Part shown: one piece after another, positions 1 to 8,826 of the stretch
Layout of the letters: each line of letters starts with the position of its first letter
How positions within the stretch are numbered: position 1 is the first letter of the stretch
Source: Flavivirga spongiicola
GTDB lineage: Bacteria > Bacteroidota > Bacteroidia > Flavobacteriales > Flavobacteriaceae
Direction of reading: 5' to 3'
Assembly: GCF_030540825.1 (NCBI RefSeq)
Contig: NZ_JAUOEO010000002.1
Span: forward strand, 434,001 to 498,000
Length of the DNA: 64,000 nt
Translations under genes and position numbers: made by a program
Notes under the pieces: generated by a model
Told to the model about the DNA's origin: nothing
The model's database searches: none
Seen by the model: only the letters and a program-made list of their open reading frames with translations

Positions 1-748
1 GGCTACCATTGCTATACATGATGCCTAGCATAATTATTTCAATTACAAAAAAGGTAATACCCAGAATGACCAAAAATAAAAGCGTTCGCAAAAAAATATT
101 TCGGAAGTTTAGGTTATATAGTCGTTTTAAACAAAATGCTGAATATAATATCATCAAGGGGATAGAAACGACACTAACGATACCTTGATTGATTCCAACG
201 GAAGAAAAAAGAACACTAGTTATGGCAGTTATTATTGACATTTGAGCTTGCAAGTATAAAAATACAACAAGTAATTCTGTAAAGTTAAATTTTTTAATAC
301 CGATAAATGTCATTCGAGCCATTACCGCATAAAGAGGAACATAAAGCATCATTAAAAGCGACATATACTCTTGTACAAAGCTTATGCTTTTTTTATTAAA
401 TTCTTCTTGACCAGCAGCTGCGAACATGGAATAGTCCAAGGTTTTAGGAAAAAAATTATTTAGGATAAAAAGATATAATCCAGATACCGTTATGGCAATA
501 GCAAAATAGCTAATAACATCCACATACTTTTTGCGAGTCCCATTGATGTAGCTTCCAATAACATCTTCAGGTTTCTTAAAGAGCATAATAAAAGTTTGAA
601 GTAATTTATTATCATAATTAAGAAACGTTTCACTAAAATGTTCAAATAAATTTTTTATGGTTAATCTATTTCTGATAACCTTCGCACCACAGATATGGCA
701 AAAATCACTTTCCGCAGATAACGAAGTATCACAGTTTTTACATGTCAT
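1..748 (-). CDS. DUF3667-type zinc-ribbon membrane protein, partial (3' end off window)
   Basis: The reading frame starts with ATG at 748 and runs off the left edge, giving about 249 codons. It opens with a short zinc ribbon (MTCKNC, then CHIC; Cys 3, 6, 17 and 20), followed by a soluble stretch and several hydrophobic segments. This layout is that of DUF3667 proteins, which are common in Bacteroidota and have no established function. The start ATG overlaps the stop codon of the upstream diadenylate cyclase by one base (TAATG), so the two are very likely co-transcribed and translationally coupled. The family call rests on layout and motif, not on a search. Confidence 0.75.
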   Translation of the reverse strand, partial: MTCKNCDTSLSAESDFCHICGAKVIRNRLTIKNLFEHFSETFLNYDNKLLQTFIMLFKKPEDVIGSYINGTRKKYVDVISYFAIAITVSGLYLFILNNFFPKTLDYSMFAAAGQEEFNKKSISFVQEYMSLLMMLYVPLYAVMARMTFIGIKKFNFTELLVVFLYLQAQMSIITAITSVLFSSVGINQGIVSVVSIPLMILYSAFCLKRLYNLNFRNIFLRTLLFLVILGITFFVIEIIMLGIMYSNGS

Positions 749-1533
749 TAGGATAGATCTTCTTTAATCATTAAGTTAAGTTGACTAATATCATCAAAAA
801 CGACAAACTCACCATCTTTAAAATAAGAAATATGCCCCGTTTCTTCACTGACAACAAGGGCTAGAGCATCTGTTTTTTCAGTAACTCCAATGGCGGCTCT
901 GTGACGGAGACCAAAACGTAATGGAATATTTTTTTCATTATTTACAGGAAGAATAACCCGTGTTGCTTTTACAATGTTGTTATTAACTATAATGGCACCA
1001 TCATGCAACGGACTATTTTTAAAAAAGATACTTTCTATAATAGGCTGAGTCACTTTTATATTCATTTCATCTCCAGACGATGATAAAAAATCCAGATTAT
1101 TATTTTTCTCAAAAACTATTAAAGCACCAGTTTTAGACATGGCCATTTTATTGCAAGCCGAAATAATAGCATCTATATCGGTTTCGTCACTAGTTTCGGT
1201 TTTTAAAAACTTCAACTGTTTTAAAAATTTGCGTCGCCTATTAAAATTGGTAGAGCCCACCATTAATAAAAATTTGCGGATCTCTGGTTGGAATACAACG
1301 ATTAAAGCAATAAGTCCCACTTTCATAAAACCACCAAAAATACCAGTTAGCAATTCCATATCAAGGAATTCGGTAAGTTTCCAAACTAAATAAATAATAA
1401 TAATACCTATAAAAATATTAATGGCCACAGTACCTTTTACAAGCTTATAAATATAATAAAGTAAAAGGGCTACAAGAACAACATCAACATAATCGATGAG
1501 GCGTAAGTCTAGAATGTCTTTAAAAATATCCAA
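748..1533 (-). CDS. cdaA: Diadenylate cyclase CdaA (c-di-AMP synthase)
   Basis: It makes cyclic di-AMP from two ATP molecules at the inner membrane. The 261-aa protein has about three N-terminal membrane helices (roughly residues 12-85), then a DisA_N catalytic domain carrying both signature motifs, LHDGAI near residue 176 and RHRAA near residue 209. Length and layout match the CdaA/TIGR00159 family. In Bacteroidota this gene normally sits beside folP, as it does here, with a lipoprotein gene between them. Its stop overlaps the start of the DUF3667 gene. Confidence is high because both catalytic motifs are intact. Confidence 0.95.
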   Translation of the reverse strand: MDIFKDILDLRLIDYVDVVLVALLLYYIYKLVKGTVAINIFIGIIIIYLVWKLTEFLDMELLTGIFGGFMKVGLIALIVVFQPEIRKFLLMVGSTNFNRRRKFLKQLKFLKTETSDETDIDAIISACNKMAMSKTGALIVFEKNNNLDFLSSSGDEMNIKVTQPIIESIFFKNSPLHDGAIIVNNNIVKATRVILPVNNEKNIPLRFGLRHRAAIGVTEKTDALALVVSEETGHISYFKDGEFVVFDDISQLNLMIKEDLS

Positions 1534-1568
1534 CAGTAGTGGGTTTTGGTAAATTTAAGAAAATATGG

Positions 1569-2255
1569 TTAATTAGTAATGAATTCGTCATTTAGGATTG
1601 ATACATTTTGTTTTGCTATTTTTAGTAAGTGAGATTTTAAAGTTATATATGATTGAAAAGTTATACTATCTTTAATTTCTATAACGATTTCTATATCTTC
1701 AGTACTATTCAAAAAACTTTTGACATCGCTTAAGAACTCTTTATCGTTTGATACTTTAAAAGTTAAGTTTTTATTGAACCCATGAATTTCTATTTTTTGG
1801 GAAGCATTATAAATAATATTGACTCTTTTCTTTGTTGGAATATCTGAGATTTTTGAAAAATAACTAATAGAATTACCTTCATGATAAACCACATTCGTAA
1901 ACTCAATAAATCCTAAATTTTTTCTACTAGTATCATTACAAGTAAAGTAGTTTTTAGCATCTTTGTTTTTATGACTTGAATTCTGTTTTTTGTCTTGAAG
2001 AAATTTTATATGAGGTATAGCTTGTTTAAGTGTTAAGCGTTTGTCAACATTAATTAGCCAATTTGTTGTACTGATTAGGTTTTTTCTATTCAACTCAATG
2101 CTATCTTTTTTTGTCTTATCATAAAATAAATAAGCAGGTGATACATCATTTATTTCTGTAATATCTGAGTGATTAATTTCCGGTAGTAGAATGACTTTTT
2201 CATTTCCACAAGAAAAAACAATAATACAGACAAATAAAATATATATTTTTTTCAT
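1569..2255 (-). CDS. Putative lipoprotein, unknown function
   Basis: This is a 228-aa protein if translation starts at ATG 2255. That start gives a clean lipoprotein signal (MKKIYILFVCIIVFSCG, with the lipid-attachment Cys in FSCG). An in-frame upstream extension to 2285 is open, but it is encoded by a heptamer repeat and would put ten residues before the signal peptide, so I reject it. I recognise no domain. The C-terminal ~50 residues (IEIVIEIKDSITFQSY region) look like an alpha/beta fold. The gene lies between folP and cdaA in the same orientation and is probably in their operon. Confidence 0.6.
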   Translation of the reverse strand: MKKIYILFVCIIVFSCGNEKVILLPEINHSDITEINDVSPAYLFYDKTKKDSIELNRKNLISTTNWLINVDKRLTLKQAIPHIKFLQDKKQNSSHKNKDAKNYFTCNDTSRKNLGFIEFTNVVYHEGNSISYFSKISDIPTKKRVNIIYNASQKIEIHGFNKNLTFKVSNDKEFLSDVKSFLNSTEDIEIVIEIKDSITFQSYITLKSHLLKIAKQNVSILNDEFITN

Positions 2256-2260
2256 AAATT

Positions 2261-2302
2261 CCAATAACCAATAACCAATAACCAATAACTAACAACTAAC
2301 CA
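2261..2302. repeat. Heptanucleotide tandem repeat between folP and the lipoprotein gene
   Basis: Four perfect copies of the 7-mer CCAATAA (2261-2288) are followed by two degenerate copies (CTAACAA, CTAACCA). The array covers the last codons of folP and the whole spacer to the lipoprotein start. A seven-base unit is not a multiple of three, so slippage would change the reading frame or the spacing at this junction. A related CAACAAC/CAATAATCAA stretch lies at the stop of the BT_3928-type gene near 5095-5120. Confidence 0.85.
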
Positions 2303-3117
2303 ACCGATTCAACTAATTTAATACATTCCATGGCTTCTTTAACATCATGGACCCTTAAAATCGAAACATTTTTTTGCAAAGCAATTGTATTTAAAACAGT
2401 AGTGCCATTAAGAGATTCTTTCGCCGAAGTTTCTAAAGTTTTATAAATCATAGATTTTCTGGAAATACCAGCTAATACAGGTTTTTCTATTATTTTAAAA
2501 TGCTCAAGTTTATTTAGTAATTCATAATTTTGTTCCAAAGTTTTGGCAAATCCAAACCCAGGGTCTACAATAATGTCGATAATCCCTAATTGTTTTGCTG
2601 CAGCAATACGTTCGGAAAAATAAAAGAGCATATCTTTAATAATATCATCGTAATCTGCTTGTTGTTGCATGGTTTGCGGTGTTCCTCTCATATGCATCAT
2701 AATATAGGGAACATGCAATTTGGCAATAGTTTGCAACATGTTATCATCTAATTTTCCTGCAGAAATATCATTAATTAATGCAGCTCCAGCTTCTATGCAT
2801 TGTTTTGCAACGTTACTTCTAAACGTATCAATAGAAAGTAAAACCTGAGGAAATTCCTTTAAGATTAAATTGACAATAGGTAAGATCCTTTTTAATTCGT
2901 CTGCTTCACTAACATGGTCTGCATTAGGACGCGAGCTGTATGCTCCAATATCTATAAAAGTTGCTCCATCATTAAGCATTAATTCAACATGCTTTAAAAT
3001 ATCAGTATCGTTTTTATGTTGTCCGCCATCATAGAACGAATCTGGCGTTATATTTAGAATACCCATCACTTTTGGTGATGTTAAATTGATGAGTTTTCCT
3101 TTACAGTTTATTGTCAT
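2296..3117 (-). CDS. folP: Dihydropteroate synthase
   Basis: It condenses 6-hydroxymethyl-dihydropterin diphosphate with p-aminobenzoate in folate synthesis (cytosolic TIM barrel). The 273-aa length is normal. Family signatures are intact: MGILNITPDSF with the following YDGG near residue 20, DGATFIDIGAYSSRP, LSIDTF, LINDISAG, DPGFGFAKT, ISRKSM and the C-terminal LRVHDV. The gene reads divergently from the DUF1599 gene across about 105 bases. Its 3' end is embedded in the heptamer repeat, which encodes nothing essential to the fold. Confidence 0.96.
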   Translation of the reverse strand: MTINCKGKLINLTSPKVMGILNITPDSFYDGGQHKNDTDILKHVELMLNDGATFIDIGAYSSRPNADHVSEADELKRILPIVNLILKEFPQVLLSIDTFRSNVAKQCIEAGAALINDISAGKLDDNMLQTIAKLHVPYIMMHMRGTPQTMQQQADYDDIIKDMLFYFSERIAAAKQLGIIDIIVDPGFGFAKTLEQNYELLNKLEHFKIIEKPVLAGISRKSMIYKTLETSAKESLNGTTVLNTIALQKNVSILRVHDVKEAMECIKLVESVG

Positions 3118-3222
3118 TTATACCGTTTTGTATGGTGTTTGTACTAAGTTTAAAACTTTAAACCTGAAACCTTGATGGTTAAATTTTTTTATGCGAAATT
3201 TACGCAAAATACATTTTAATTC

Positions 3223-3762
3223 ATGCAAGATACTTCAAAACAATATGATGCCGTAATTGATACGTGTAAAAGTTTATTTATTAAAAAAATGTCGGATTAT
3301 GGTAGTGCGTGGCGCATATTACGTTTACCATCACTTACCGATCAAATTTTTATTAAAGCACAACGTATTAGAGGGCTTCAACAAAATGATGTTAGAAAAG
3401 TTGATGAAGATGAGGTGAGTGAATTTATTGGTATTATAAACTACTGTATCATGGCTTTAATTCAGTTAGAAAAAGGAGTGGTTGAGCAACCCGATTTATC
3501 TACAGAAACGGCTACCGAATTATACGAAAAACAAGTAACCATTACTAAGCAACTCATGCAAGATAAAAATCATGATTATGGCGAAGCATGGCGAGATATG
3601 AGGGTAAGCAGTTTAACCGATTTAATTTTACAAAAGTTATTGCGAGTTAAACAAATTGAAGACAATGCGGGTAAAACATTGGTGAGTGAGGGTATTGATG
3701 CTAACTATCAAGACATGATTAATTATGCTGTTTTTGCATTAATACATTTAAATGAAAAATAA
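3223..3762 (+). CDS. DUF1599 domain protein (two tandem repeats)
   Basis: This 179-aa protein is an internal duplication. Residues ~10-90 and ~105-179 each contain a D-Y-G-x-A-W-R motif (DYGSAWRILR and DYGEAWRDMR) followed by SLTD and a conserved helix with R-x-K/R-x-I. This is the two-copy layout of DUF1599, found next to folP and BT_3928-type genes in Bacteroidota. The fold is thought to be MazG-like and all-alpha; the function is not established. It is the first gene of the plus-strand block running to clpS. Confidence 0.88.
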   Translation: MQDTSKQYDAVIDTCKSLFIKKMSDYGSAWRILRLPSLTDQIFIKAQRIRGLQQNDVRKVDEDEVSEFIGIINYCIMALIQLEKGVVEQPDLSTETATELYEKQVTITKQLMQDKNHDYGEAWRDMRVSSLTDLILQKLLRVKQIEDNAGKTLVSEGIDANYQDMINYAVFALIHLNEK

Positions 3763-3789
3763 TTTAGTCAAAAATATAAAGAAAAAGGA

Positions 3790-5106
3790 ATGAAGATTTT
3801 AGTAAACATATCAAGAGTATTTGTTGGTGTTTTATTTATTATTTCTGGATTGATAAAACTAAACGATCCTTTAGGGTTTTCATATAAATTAGAGGAGTAT
3901 TTTAGTGTTGATGTTTTAAATATCGCATTTTTAGAACCGTATGCATTAATGATTGCAGTTCTGGTAGTTGTTTTTGAAGTTGTTTTAGGTGTGTTTTTAC
4001 TTATTGGATATAAACCGAAATTTACCATTTGGAGTTTGTTAGCAATGATTGTGTTTTTTACTTTTTTAACATTCTATTCGGCATATTTCGATAAAGTAAA
4101 AGACTGTGGCTGTTTTGGTGATGTTTTAAAGTTAACACCATGGGAAAGCTTTACGAAAGACTTAATTTTACTGTTTTTTATATTGATTTTGTTTTTTGGA
4201 ATACAGCATATTAAACCTTTATTTAATAAGCTAATGACAACAGTTCTTGCCTTATTAGGTTTTATTTTTAGTTTTTGGTTTGGTTATTATGTATTAGAGC
4301 ATTTGCCTGCTAAAGATTTCAGAGCATATAAAGTTGGAGCAAATATTCAAGAGGGTATGAGTGTTCCCGAAGATGCTGCAAAACCTATTGTAGAGTATAG
4401 TTGGAAGTTTGACGTCAATGGAGAAGAGAAAATAGTTGTTACGAATGGTTCTTACCCATCAGTTGAGGGTGATTTTGTGAGTGTTGATACTCAAGTAATT
4501 CAAGAAGGATATCAACCGCCTATCAATGATTTTTCAATAGAAAGTGAAACTGAAGATTTAACACAAGTATTTTTAGCAGAAGAAAATTTAATAGTTATAG
4601 TTTCTTATAGTTTAGAGAAAATAGAACAGGAAGGGGCTAAAAAATTGAAAGCTTTATCGGAAGAAGCAATTAAAAAAGGGTATAAAGTAATTGGTTTAAC
4701 AGCTTCTGGAGAAGGTGCAAAACAACAAATTAAAGAGGCCTATAATATTGATTTTGAATTTTATTTGTGTGATGAAAAAGCCCTGAAAACGGTGGTGCGT
4801 TCTAACCCAGGAATTATAGAATTAGATGCAGGTACGGTTAAGCAAAAAGTACATTGGAATGATATTAATGATTTAGAGTTGCCGAAAGTTGAAAGAAAAC
4901 AGGAGCCAAAAGTAGTTGAAGATATTATTGCTTATTTTATTAACGGAGAATCATCAACAAAAGAAGCTGTAGAGGCTTTAGAAGAGGAGAAGGTTGAAAG
5001 TATCAATGTTGTGAAAGATTCTTTAAAACTAAGAGAGTTAAATACTCAAAATAATATCATTTATACCGGCATTATTGAAGTAACATTGAAATCCAACAAC
5101 CAATAA
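3790..5106 (+). CDS. BT_3928-type DoxX/MauE-like membrane protein with thioredoxin-like tail
   Basis: This 438-aa protein has four or five N-terminal membrane helices (about residues 5-175) of the DoxX/MauE type, with a KDCGCFGD motif near residue 105 between helices. A long soluble C-terminal region (about 200-438) resembles a degenerate thioredoxin-like domain. This matches the Bacteroidota family named for BT_3928. The CxC pair suggests a redox role in the membrane, but the function is not established. It lies 27 bases downstream of the DUF1599 gene. The downstream ABC permease must begin within a few bases of its stop. Confidence 0.85.
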   Translation: MKILVNISRVFVGVLFIISGLIKLNDPLGFSYKLEEYFSVDVLNIAFLEPYALMIAVLVVVFEVVLGVFLLIGYKPKFTIWSLLAMIVFFTFLTFYSAYFDKVKDCGCFGDVLKLTPWESFTKDLILLFFILILFFGIQHIKPLFNKLMTTVLALLGFIFSFWFGYYVLEHLPAKDFRAYKVGANIQEGMSVPEDAAKPIVEYSWKFDVNGEEKIVVTNGSYPSVEGDFVSVDTQVIQEGYQPPINDFSIESETEDLTQVFLAEENLIVIVSYSLEKIEQEGAKKLKALSEEAIKKGYKVIGLTASGEGAKQQIKEAYNIDFEFYLCDEKALKTVVRSNPGIIELDAGTVKQKVHWNDINDLELPKVERKQEPKVVEDIIAYFINGESSTKEAVEALEEEKVESINVVKDSLKLRELNTQNNIIYTGIIEVTLKSNNQ

Positions 5107-5113
5107 TCAACAA

Positions 5114-6190
5114 CTGATAAACTATTTACTAAATAAAATCTCATACGCTTTACTCACATTATTTGGGGTAGTTACTGTTATTTTTCTTTTATTTAATGTG
5201 CTTCCCGGAGACCCTGCACAAATGATGCTGGGGCAAAATGAAGATAGTGAACAGCTAGCCATAGTAAAGCAAAAATATGGATTCGATAAGTCTATAAGCA
5301 CACAGTATTTCTATTATATAAATGATTTGTTACCTGTCTCATTTCACTCAAAAAAACAAAGTGATTACACATTCCTAAAAGCGGAAAAGTATAGTGCAAT
5401 CAGATTATTCTCAATAGGAAACACGATCACAGTTTTAAAGTTTCCATATTTACGAGAATCTTTTACAAAACAAGGTAAAAAAGTAAGTCATGTCCTCGCT
5501 GAAACACTACCTAACACTTTTGTTTTAGCAGTAACAGCTATTATAATAGCTATGATTTTAGGTATTTTATTAGGAATCGTTTCGGCACTTTATAAAGATA
5601 GATGGTTGGATAAAGCGATTCAGATTTTTAGCACCTTTGGCATGAGTATTCCATCTTTTTTTAGTGCTATTTTATTTGCCTGGTTTTTTGGATATATACT
5701 GCACGAGTATACGGATTTGGAAATGACAGGGAGTTTATACGAGCTAGATGATTTTGGTGAAACCATGCATATTAAATGGAAAAATCTAATACTTCCAGCT
5801 ATTGTATTGGGTATTCGTCCGCTGGCTGTGGTCATTCAACTCATGCGAAATTCGTTATTAGAAGTTTTTAATCAAGATTATATTCGCACAGCAAGAGCGA
5901 AGGGATTAAGTGAATTTCAAATCATAAAAAAACATGCTGTGAAGAATGCTTTAAACCCTGTGGTTACAGCAATATCTGGTTGGTTTGCTTCTATGTTGGC
6001 GGGAGCCGTTTTTGTAGAGTATATTTTTGGTTGGAACGGATTAGGAAAAGAGATCGTGAATGCTTTGAATACATTAGATTTACCCGTTATTATGGGATCA
6101 GTTTTAGTGATAGCTACAATGTTTGTAATGATCAATATTTTTGTCGACTTAGTATATGTTTGGTTAGATCCAAAAGTAAAATTAGAATGA
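5114..6190 (+). CDS. DppB/OppB-type ABC transporter permease, likely non-ATG start
   Basis: This is a binding-protein-dependent transport permease of the DppB/OppB type. The inner-membrane loop signature (NSLLEVFNQDYIRTARAKGL) and the C-terminal LPVIMGSV…DPKVKLE region are clear. The first GTG (5198) would cut off the first membrane helix. The frame is open back to 5090 and encodes a good helix (LLTLFGVVTVIFLLFNVLPG) but contains no ATG, GTG or TTG before 5198. The best start by alignment to the family N-terminus is CTG at 5114, with ATA at 5117 as alternative. No ATPase or binding protein gene is adjacent, as is usual for this lone permease in Flavobacteriaceae. Confidence 0.85.
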   Translation: MINYLLNKISYALLTLFGVVTVIFLLFNVLPGDPAQMMLGQNEDSEQLAIVKQKYGFDKSISTQYFYYINDLLPVSFHSKKQSDYTFLKAEKYSAIRLFSIGNTITVLKFPYLRESFTKQGKKVSHVLAETLPNTFVLAVTAIIIAMILGILLGIVSALYKDRWLDKAIQIFSTFGMSIPSFFSAILFAWFFGYILHEYTDLEMTGSLYELDDFGETMHIKWKNLILPAIVLGIRPLAVVIQLMRNSLLEVFNQDYIRTARAKGLSEFQIIKKHAVKNALNPVVTAISGWFASMLAGAVFVEYIFGWNGLGKEIVNALNTLDLPVIMGSVLVIATMFVMINIFVDLVYVWLDPKVKLE

Positions 6191-6229
6191 TTTTTCATTT
6201 CAATGAATACCTTGGTAAAATATTAGATC

Positions 6230-6718
6230 ATGAATAAAATAAAATATTTAATCATCCTGTTAATTGGTCTTTCAAGTTGTAGTAAAGCGCCCAAGCAATT
6301 TTCAGAGAAGGCATTAAATGATACATTTACAACTCTAGAAGGAACTTCGATAACCTTTAATGAGATATTAGAAGCAAATAAAGGAAAGACAATCGTTATA
6401 GATATTTGGGCTTCATGGTGCAGCGATTGTATAAAAGGTATGCCAAAAGTAAAGCATTTACAAAATGAGTTTGAAGAGGTCTCTTATGTGTTTTTATCTT
6501 TAGACAGAGGAGAAGACGCTTGGAAACGGGGTATAAAGAAGTACGATGTTATAGGTGATCATTATTATATGCAAAACGGAAAGGATTGTCCTTTTGCAGA
6601 TTTTGTAAATATTAGCTGGATTCCTAGATATATGGTAGTAAATAAAGCTGGCGAAATCGTTGTATTTGATGTTATTGAAGCTGATGACGATAAGTTAATA
6701 GAAGCATTGAAAAAATAA
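6230..6718 (+). CDS. TlpA-like thioredoxin-fold lipoprotein
   Basis: This 162-aa protein has a lipoprotein signal (LLIGLSSCSK), which places it in the periplasm on a membrane. Residues ~35-160 form a TlpA/ResA-like thioredoxin domain with the active site WASWCSDC (the CxxC redox pair) and a cis-Pro motif in SWIPRYMV. It is expected to reduce or transfer disulfides in envelope proteins. It follows the ABC permease by 39 bases and precedes tpiA by about 80 bases. Confidence 0.88.
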   Translation: MNKIKYLIILLIGLSSCSKAPKQFSEKALNDTFTTLEGTSITFNEILEANKGKTIVIDIWASWCSDCIKGMPKVKHLQNEFEEVSYVFLSLDRGEDAWKRGIKKYDVIGDHYYMQNGKDCPFADFVNISWIPRYMVVNKAGEIVVFDVIEADDDKLIEALKK

Positions 6719-6799
6719 CTATTTTAGCGTTTCAAAACTGAAATAATTAATTAGAAATAATAAAATGTCCTTCGATAAACAGAAGGTTAGCAAAAGGTT

Positions 6800-7549
6800 A
6801 TGAGAAAAAATATTGTTGCAGGAAACTGGAAGATGAATAACGATTTAACGCAAACAGAAACATTGTTAGACGATTTAAAGACAAAAACTAAAACATCTAA
6901 TGCAGAGGTTATGGTTGCGCCAACGTTTACCAACTTATATCAAGCGAATAAAGCATTAGAATCTTCAGGAATCGAAGTTGTGGCTCAGAATATGCACTTT
7001 GCAGAAAAGGGTGCTTACACAGGTGAAATAAGTGCAAGTATGCTTAAAAGTATAGATGTAGAAACGGTTATTTTAGGGCATAGCGAACGTCGCGAGTATT
7101 TTAATGAAACAGATGAGATGTTGGCTAAAAAAGTGGACGCCGCTTTGGCAAATAATTTACGTGTTATTTTCTGTTTTGGAGAAGTATTGGATGATAGAAA
7201 GTCGGGTAATCACGAAAATGTAGTTGGAAGCCAAATTAAAAATGCCTTATTTCATTTAGAAGCTTCAGCTTTTGAAAATATTGTATTGGCTTACGAGCCG
7301 GTTTGGGCAATTGGTACAGGTGAAACTGCTAGTCCCGAGCAAGCACAAGACATGCATGCATTTATAAGAAAAACACTTAATGATAAATACGGTAACGAGG
7401 TAGCAGATGCTGTTTCTATTCTTTACGGTGGTAGTGTGAAGCCTGGTAATGCACAAGAAATTTTTTCAAAACCAGACGTGGATGGAGGTTTAATTGGAGG
7501 AGCAGCACTTAATGCTGACGACTTTTTTGCCATTGTAAATGCGTTTTAA
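6800..7549 (+). CDS. tpiA: Triosephosphate isomerase
   Basis: It interconverts dihydroxyacetone phosphate and glyceraldehyde 3-phosphate in glycolysis. The 249-aa length is standard. Catalytic and substrate motifs are all present: GNWKMN near residue 8 (Asn/Lys), ILGHSERRE near residue 92 (catalytic His), AYEPVWAIGTG near residue 165 (catalytic Glu), the phosphate loops YGGSVKPGN and GLIGGAAL. A perfect-stem hairpin follows within 100 bases and probably ends the transcript. Confidence 0.98.
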   Translation: MRKNIVAGNWKMNNDLTQTETLLDDLKTKTKTSNAEVMVAPTFTNLYQANKALESSGIEVVAQNMHFAEKGAYTGEISASMLKSIDVETVILGHSERREYFNETDEMLAKKVDAALANNLRVIFCFGEVLDDRKSGNHENVVGSQIKNALFHLEASAFENIVLAYEPVWAIGTGETASPEQAQDMHAFIRKTLNDKYGNEVADAVSILYGGSVKPGNAQEIFSKPDVDGGLIGGAALNADDFFAIVNAF

Positions 7550-7600
7550 ACATAAAAAATAGTCTAATAGTTTGGGCTAAATTATAGACACTTTATTAAA

Positions 7601-7655
7601 TAAGGGTATGTTTTGATTTTTGTAAATTAAGGCATACCCTTATTTCTGTTTTATT
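7601..7655 (+). terminator. Hairpin terminator between tpiA and prmA
   Basis: A perfect 10-base inverted repeat (TAAGGGTATG at 7601-7610, CATACCCTTA at 7633-7642) encloses a 22-base T-rich loop. It is followed by TTTCTGTTTTATT. It probably separates the upstream operon from prmA, which has its own promoter-like element. Confidence 0.7.
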
Positions 7656-7673
7656 AAAATGAATAGAGAAGGC

Positions 7674-7702
7674 TGGTTATTATAGTATTACTTCTATCTT
7701 TG
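7674..7702 (+). promoter_or_regulatory. Candidate Bacteroidota promoter for prmA
   Basis: A TAnnTTTG-type -7 element (TATCTTTG, 7695-7702) lies about 20 bases upstream of the prmA start, and a TGGTT stretch about 20 bases further up is a weak -33 candidate. The match is by consensus only. Confidence 0.5.
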
Positions 7703-7721
7703 CAGTCGAAAAAAGACGAGG

Positions 7722-8570
7722 ATGTCAAACATTATTTATATAGGCTACGAATTTAAAGTAAATCCCATGCAACCAGGGATAGAAATACTTATTGCGGAAT
7801 TGGGCTATTCTGGTTTTGAAAGTTTTGTTGAAACCGAAAGCGGTGTTACAGCATATATTCAAAAAGAAGACTGGAACGAATCTATACTTGAAGATGTTCA
7901 AATTTTAAATTCAGATGAATTTGAAATCAGTTTTACCTTTAATGAGATTGAACAAACCAATTGGAATCAAGAATGGGAAAAGAATTTTAATCCTATTATC
8001 GTTGATGATATGTGTTCTGTTCGTGCACCATTTCATGAAAAACCAGATACAAAGTATGATATTATTATTGAGCCAAAAATGAGCTTTGGTACTGGGCATC
8101 ATGAAACGACTCATATGATGATTCAGCATATTTTAAAAAATAGTGTTGCAAACAAATCTGTTTTAGATATGGGATGTGGTACAGGAGTATTAGCTATTTT
8201 GGCAGAAATGAAGGGAGCAAAACCTATTGATGCTGTAGATTACGATAATTGGTGTTATTTGAATAGTATTGAAAATGTTGCCCGTAATAATTGTAATCAC
8301 ATCACCGTTATAGAAGGAGATGCGTCGGTTTTAAAAGACAAAAAGTATGATATTATTATAGCCAATATTAACCGTAATATTTTATTGCAAGATATGGAGG
8401 TTTACACATCTTGCTTAAACAAAAAAGGGACTTTATTTTTAAGCGGTTTTTACAATGATGATATTCCAGTTATAAAAGCGGCATGTAATACAAACGACCT
8501 TGAACTTCAATTCCAATTAGAAAGAAATAATTGGGTGGCTTTAGAGTTTAAGAAAAAGATGGTTACTTAG
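7722..8570 (+). CDS. prmA: Ribosomal protein L11 methyltransferase
   Basis: An S-adenosylmethionine-dependent enzyme that trimethylates ribosomal protein L11. At 282 aa it has an N-terminal substrate-recognition region (to about residue 100) and a class I methyltransferase domain. Motifs are intact: MSFGTGHHETT near residue 125, the SAM loop VLDMGCGTGVLAI near residue 148 and the catalytic-loop IIANINRNILL near residue 212. The position between tpiA and clpS is the usual one in Flavobacteriaceae. Confidence 0.96.
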   Translation: MSNIIYIGYEFKVNPMQPGIEILIAELGYSGFESFVETESGVTAYIQKEDWNESILEDVQILNSDEFEISFTFNEIEQTNWNQEWEKNFNPIIVDDMCSVRAPFHEKPDTKYDIIIEPKMSFGTGHHETTHMMIQHILKNSVANKSVLDMGCGTGVLAILAEMKGAKPIDAVDYDNWCYLNSIENVARNNCNHITVIEGDASVLKDKKYDIIIANINRNILLQDMEVYTSCLNKKGTLFLSGFYNDDIPVIKAACNTNDLELQFQLERNNWVALEFKKKMVT

Positions 8571-8826
8571 GTTATTTTCAATGAATTACCGTTTTCGTGA
8601 AAAAAAGCCATTAATTTCCTCAAAAAACCACATAAATATTCTTTTTTAAATAGGGCAATAGTATACTTACGTGCCCAAACAGGTGTCTATTTCCTGATTC
8701 ATCCTTCTAAGACACGTTTTTATCCCACATAAATAAATTTTATATATGATCTTATCGTTACTGCAGTCAGGGCTAAGACTGAAAACCTGTAAAATAGAGT
8801 AGGTCATTAACTTTAAAATATGTATT

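Noticed and set aside
1139..1393. 84-aa plus-strand open frame inside cdaA
   Set aside because: It is entirely antisense to a well-supported gene and shows no family features.
2256..2285. Upstream start for the lipoprotein gene
   Set aside because: The extension is encoded by the heptamer repeat and would disrupt the lipoprotein signal peptide.
7265..7456. 63-aa minus-strand frame inside tpiA
   Set aside because: Antisense shadow of a fully conserved enzyme.
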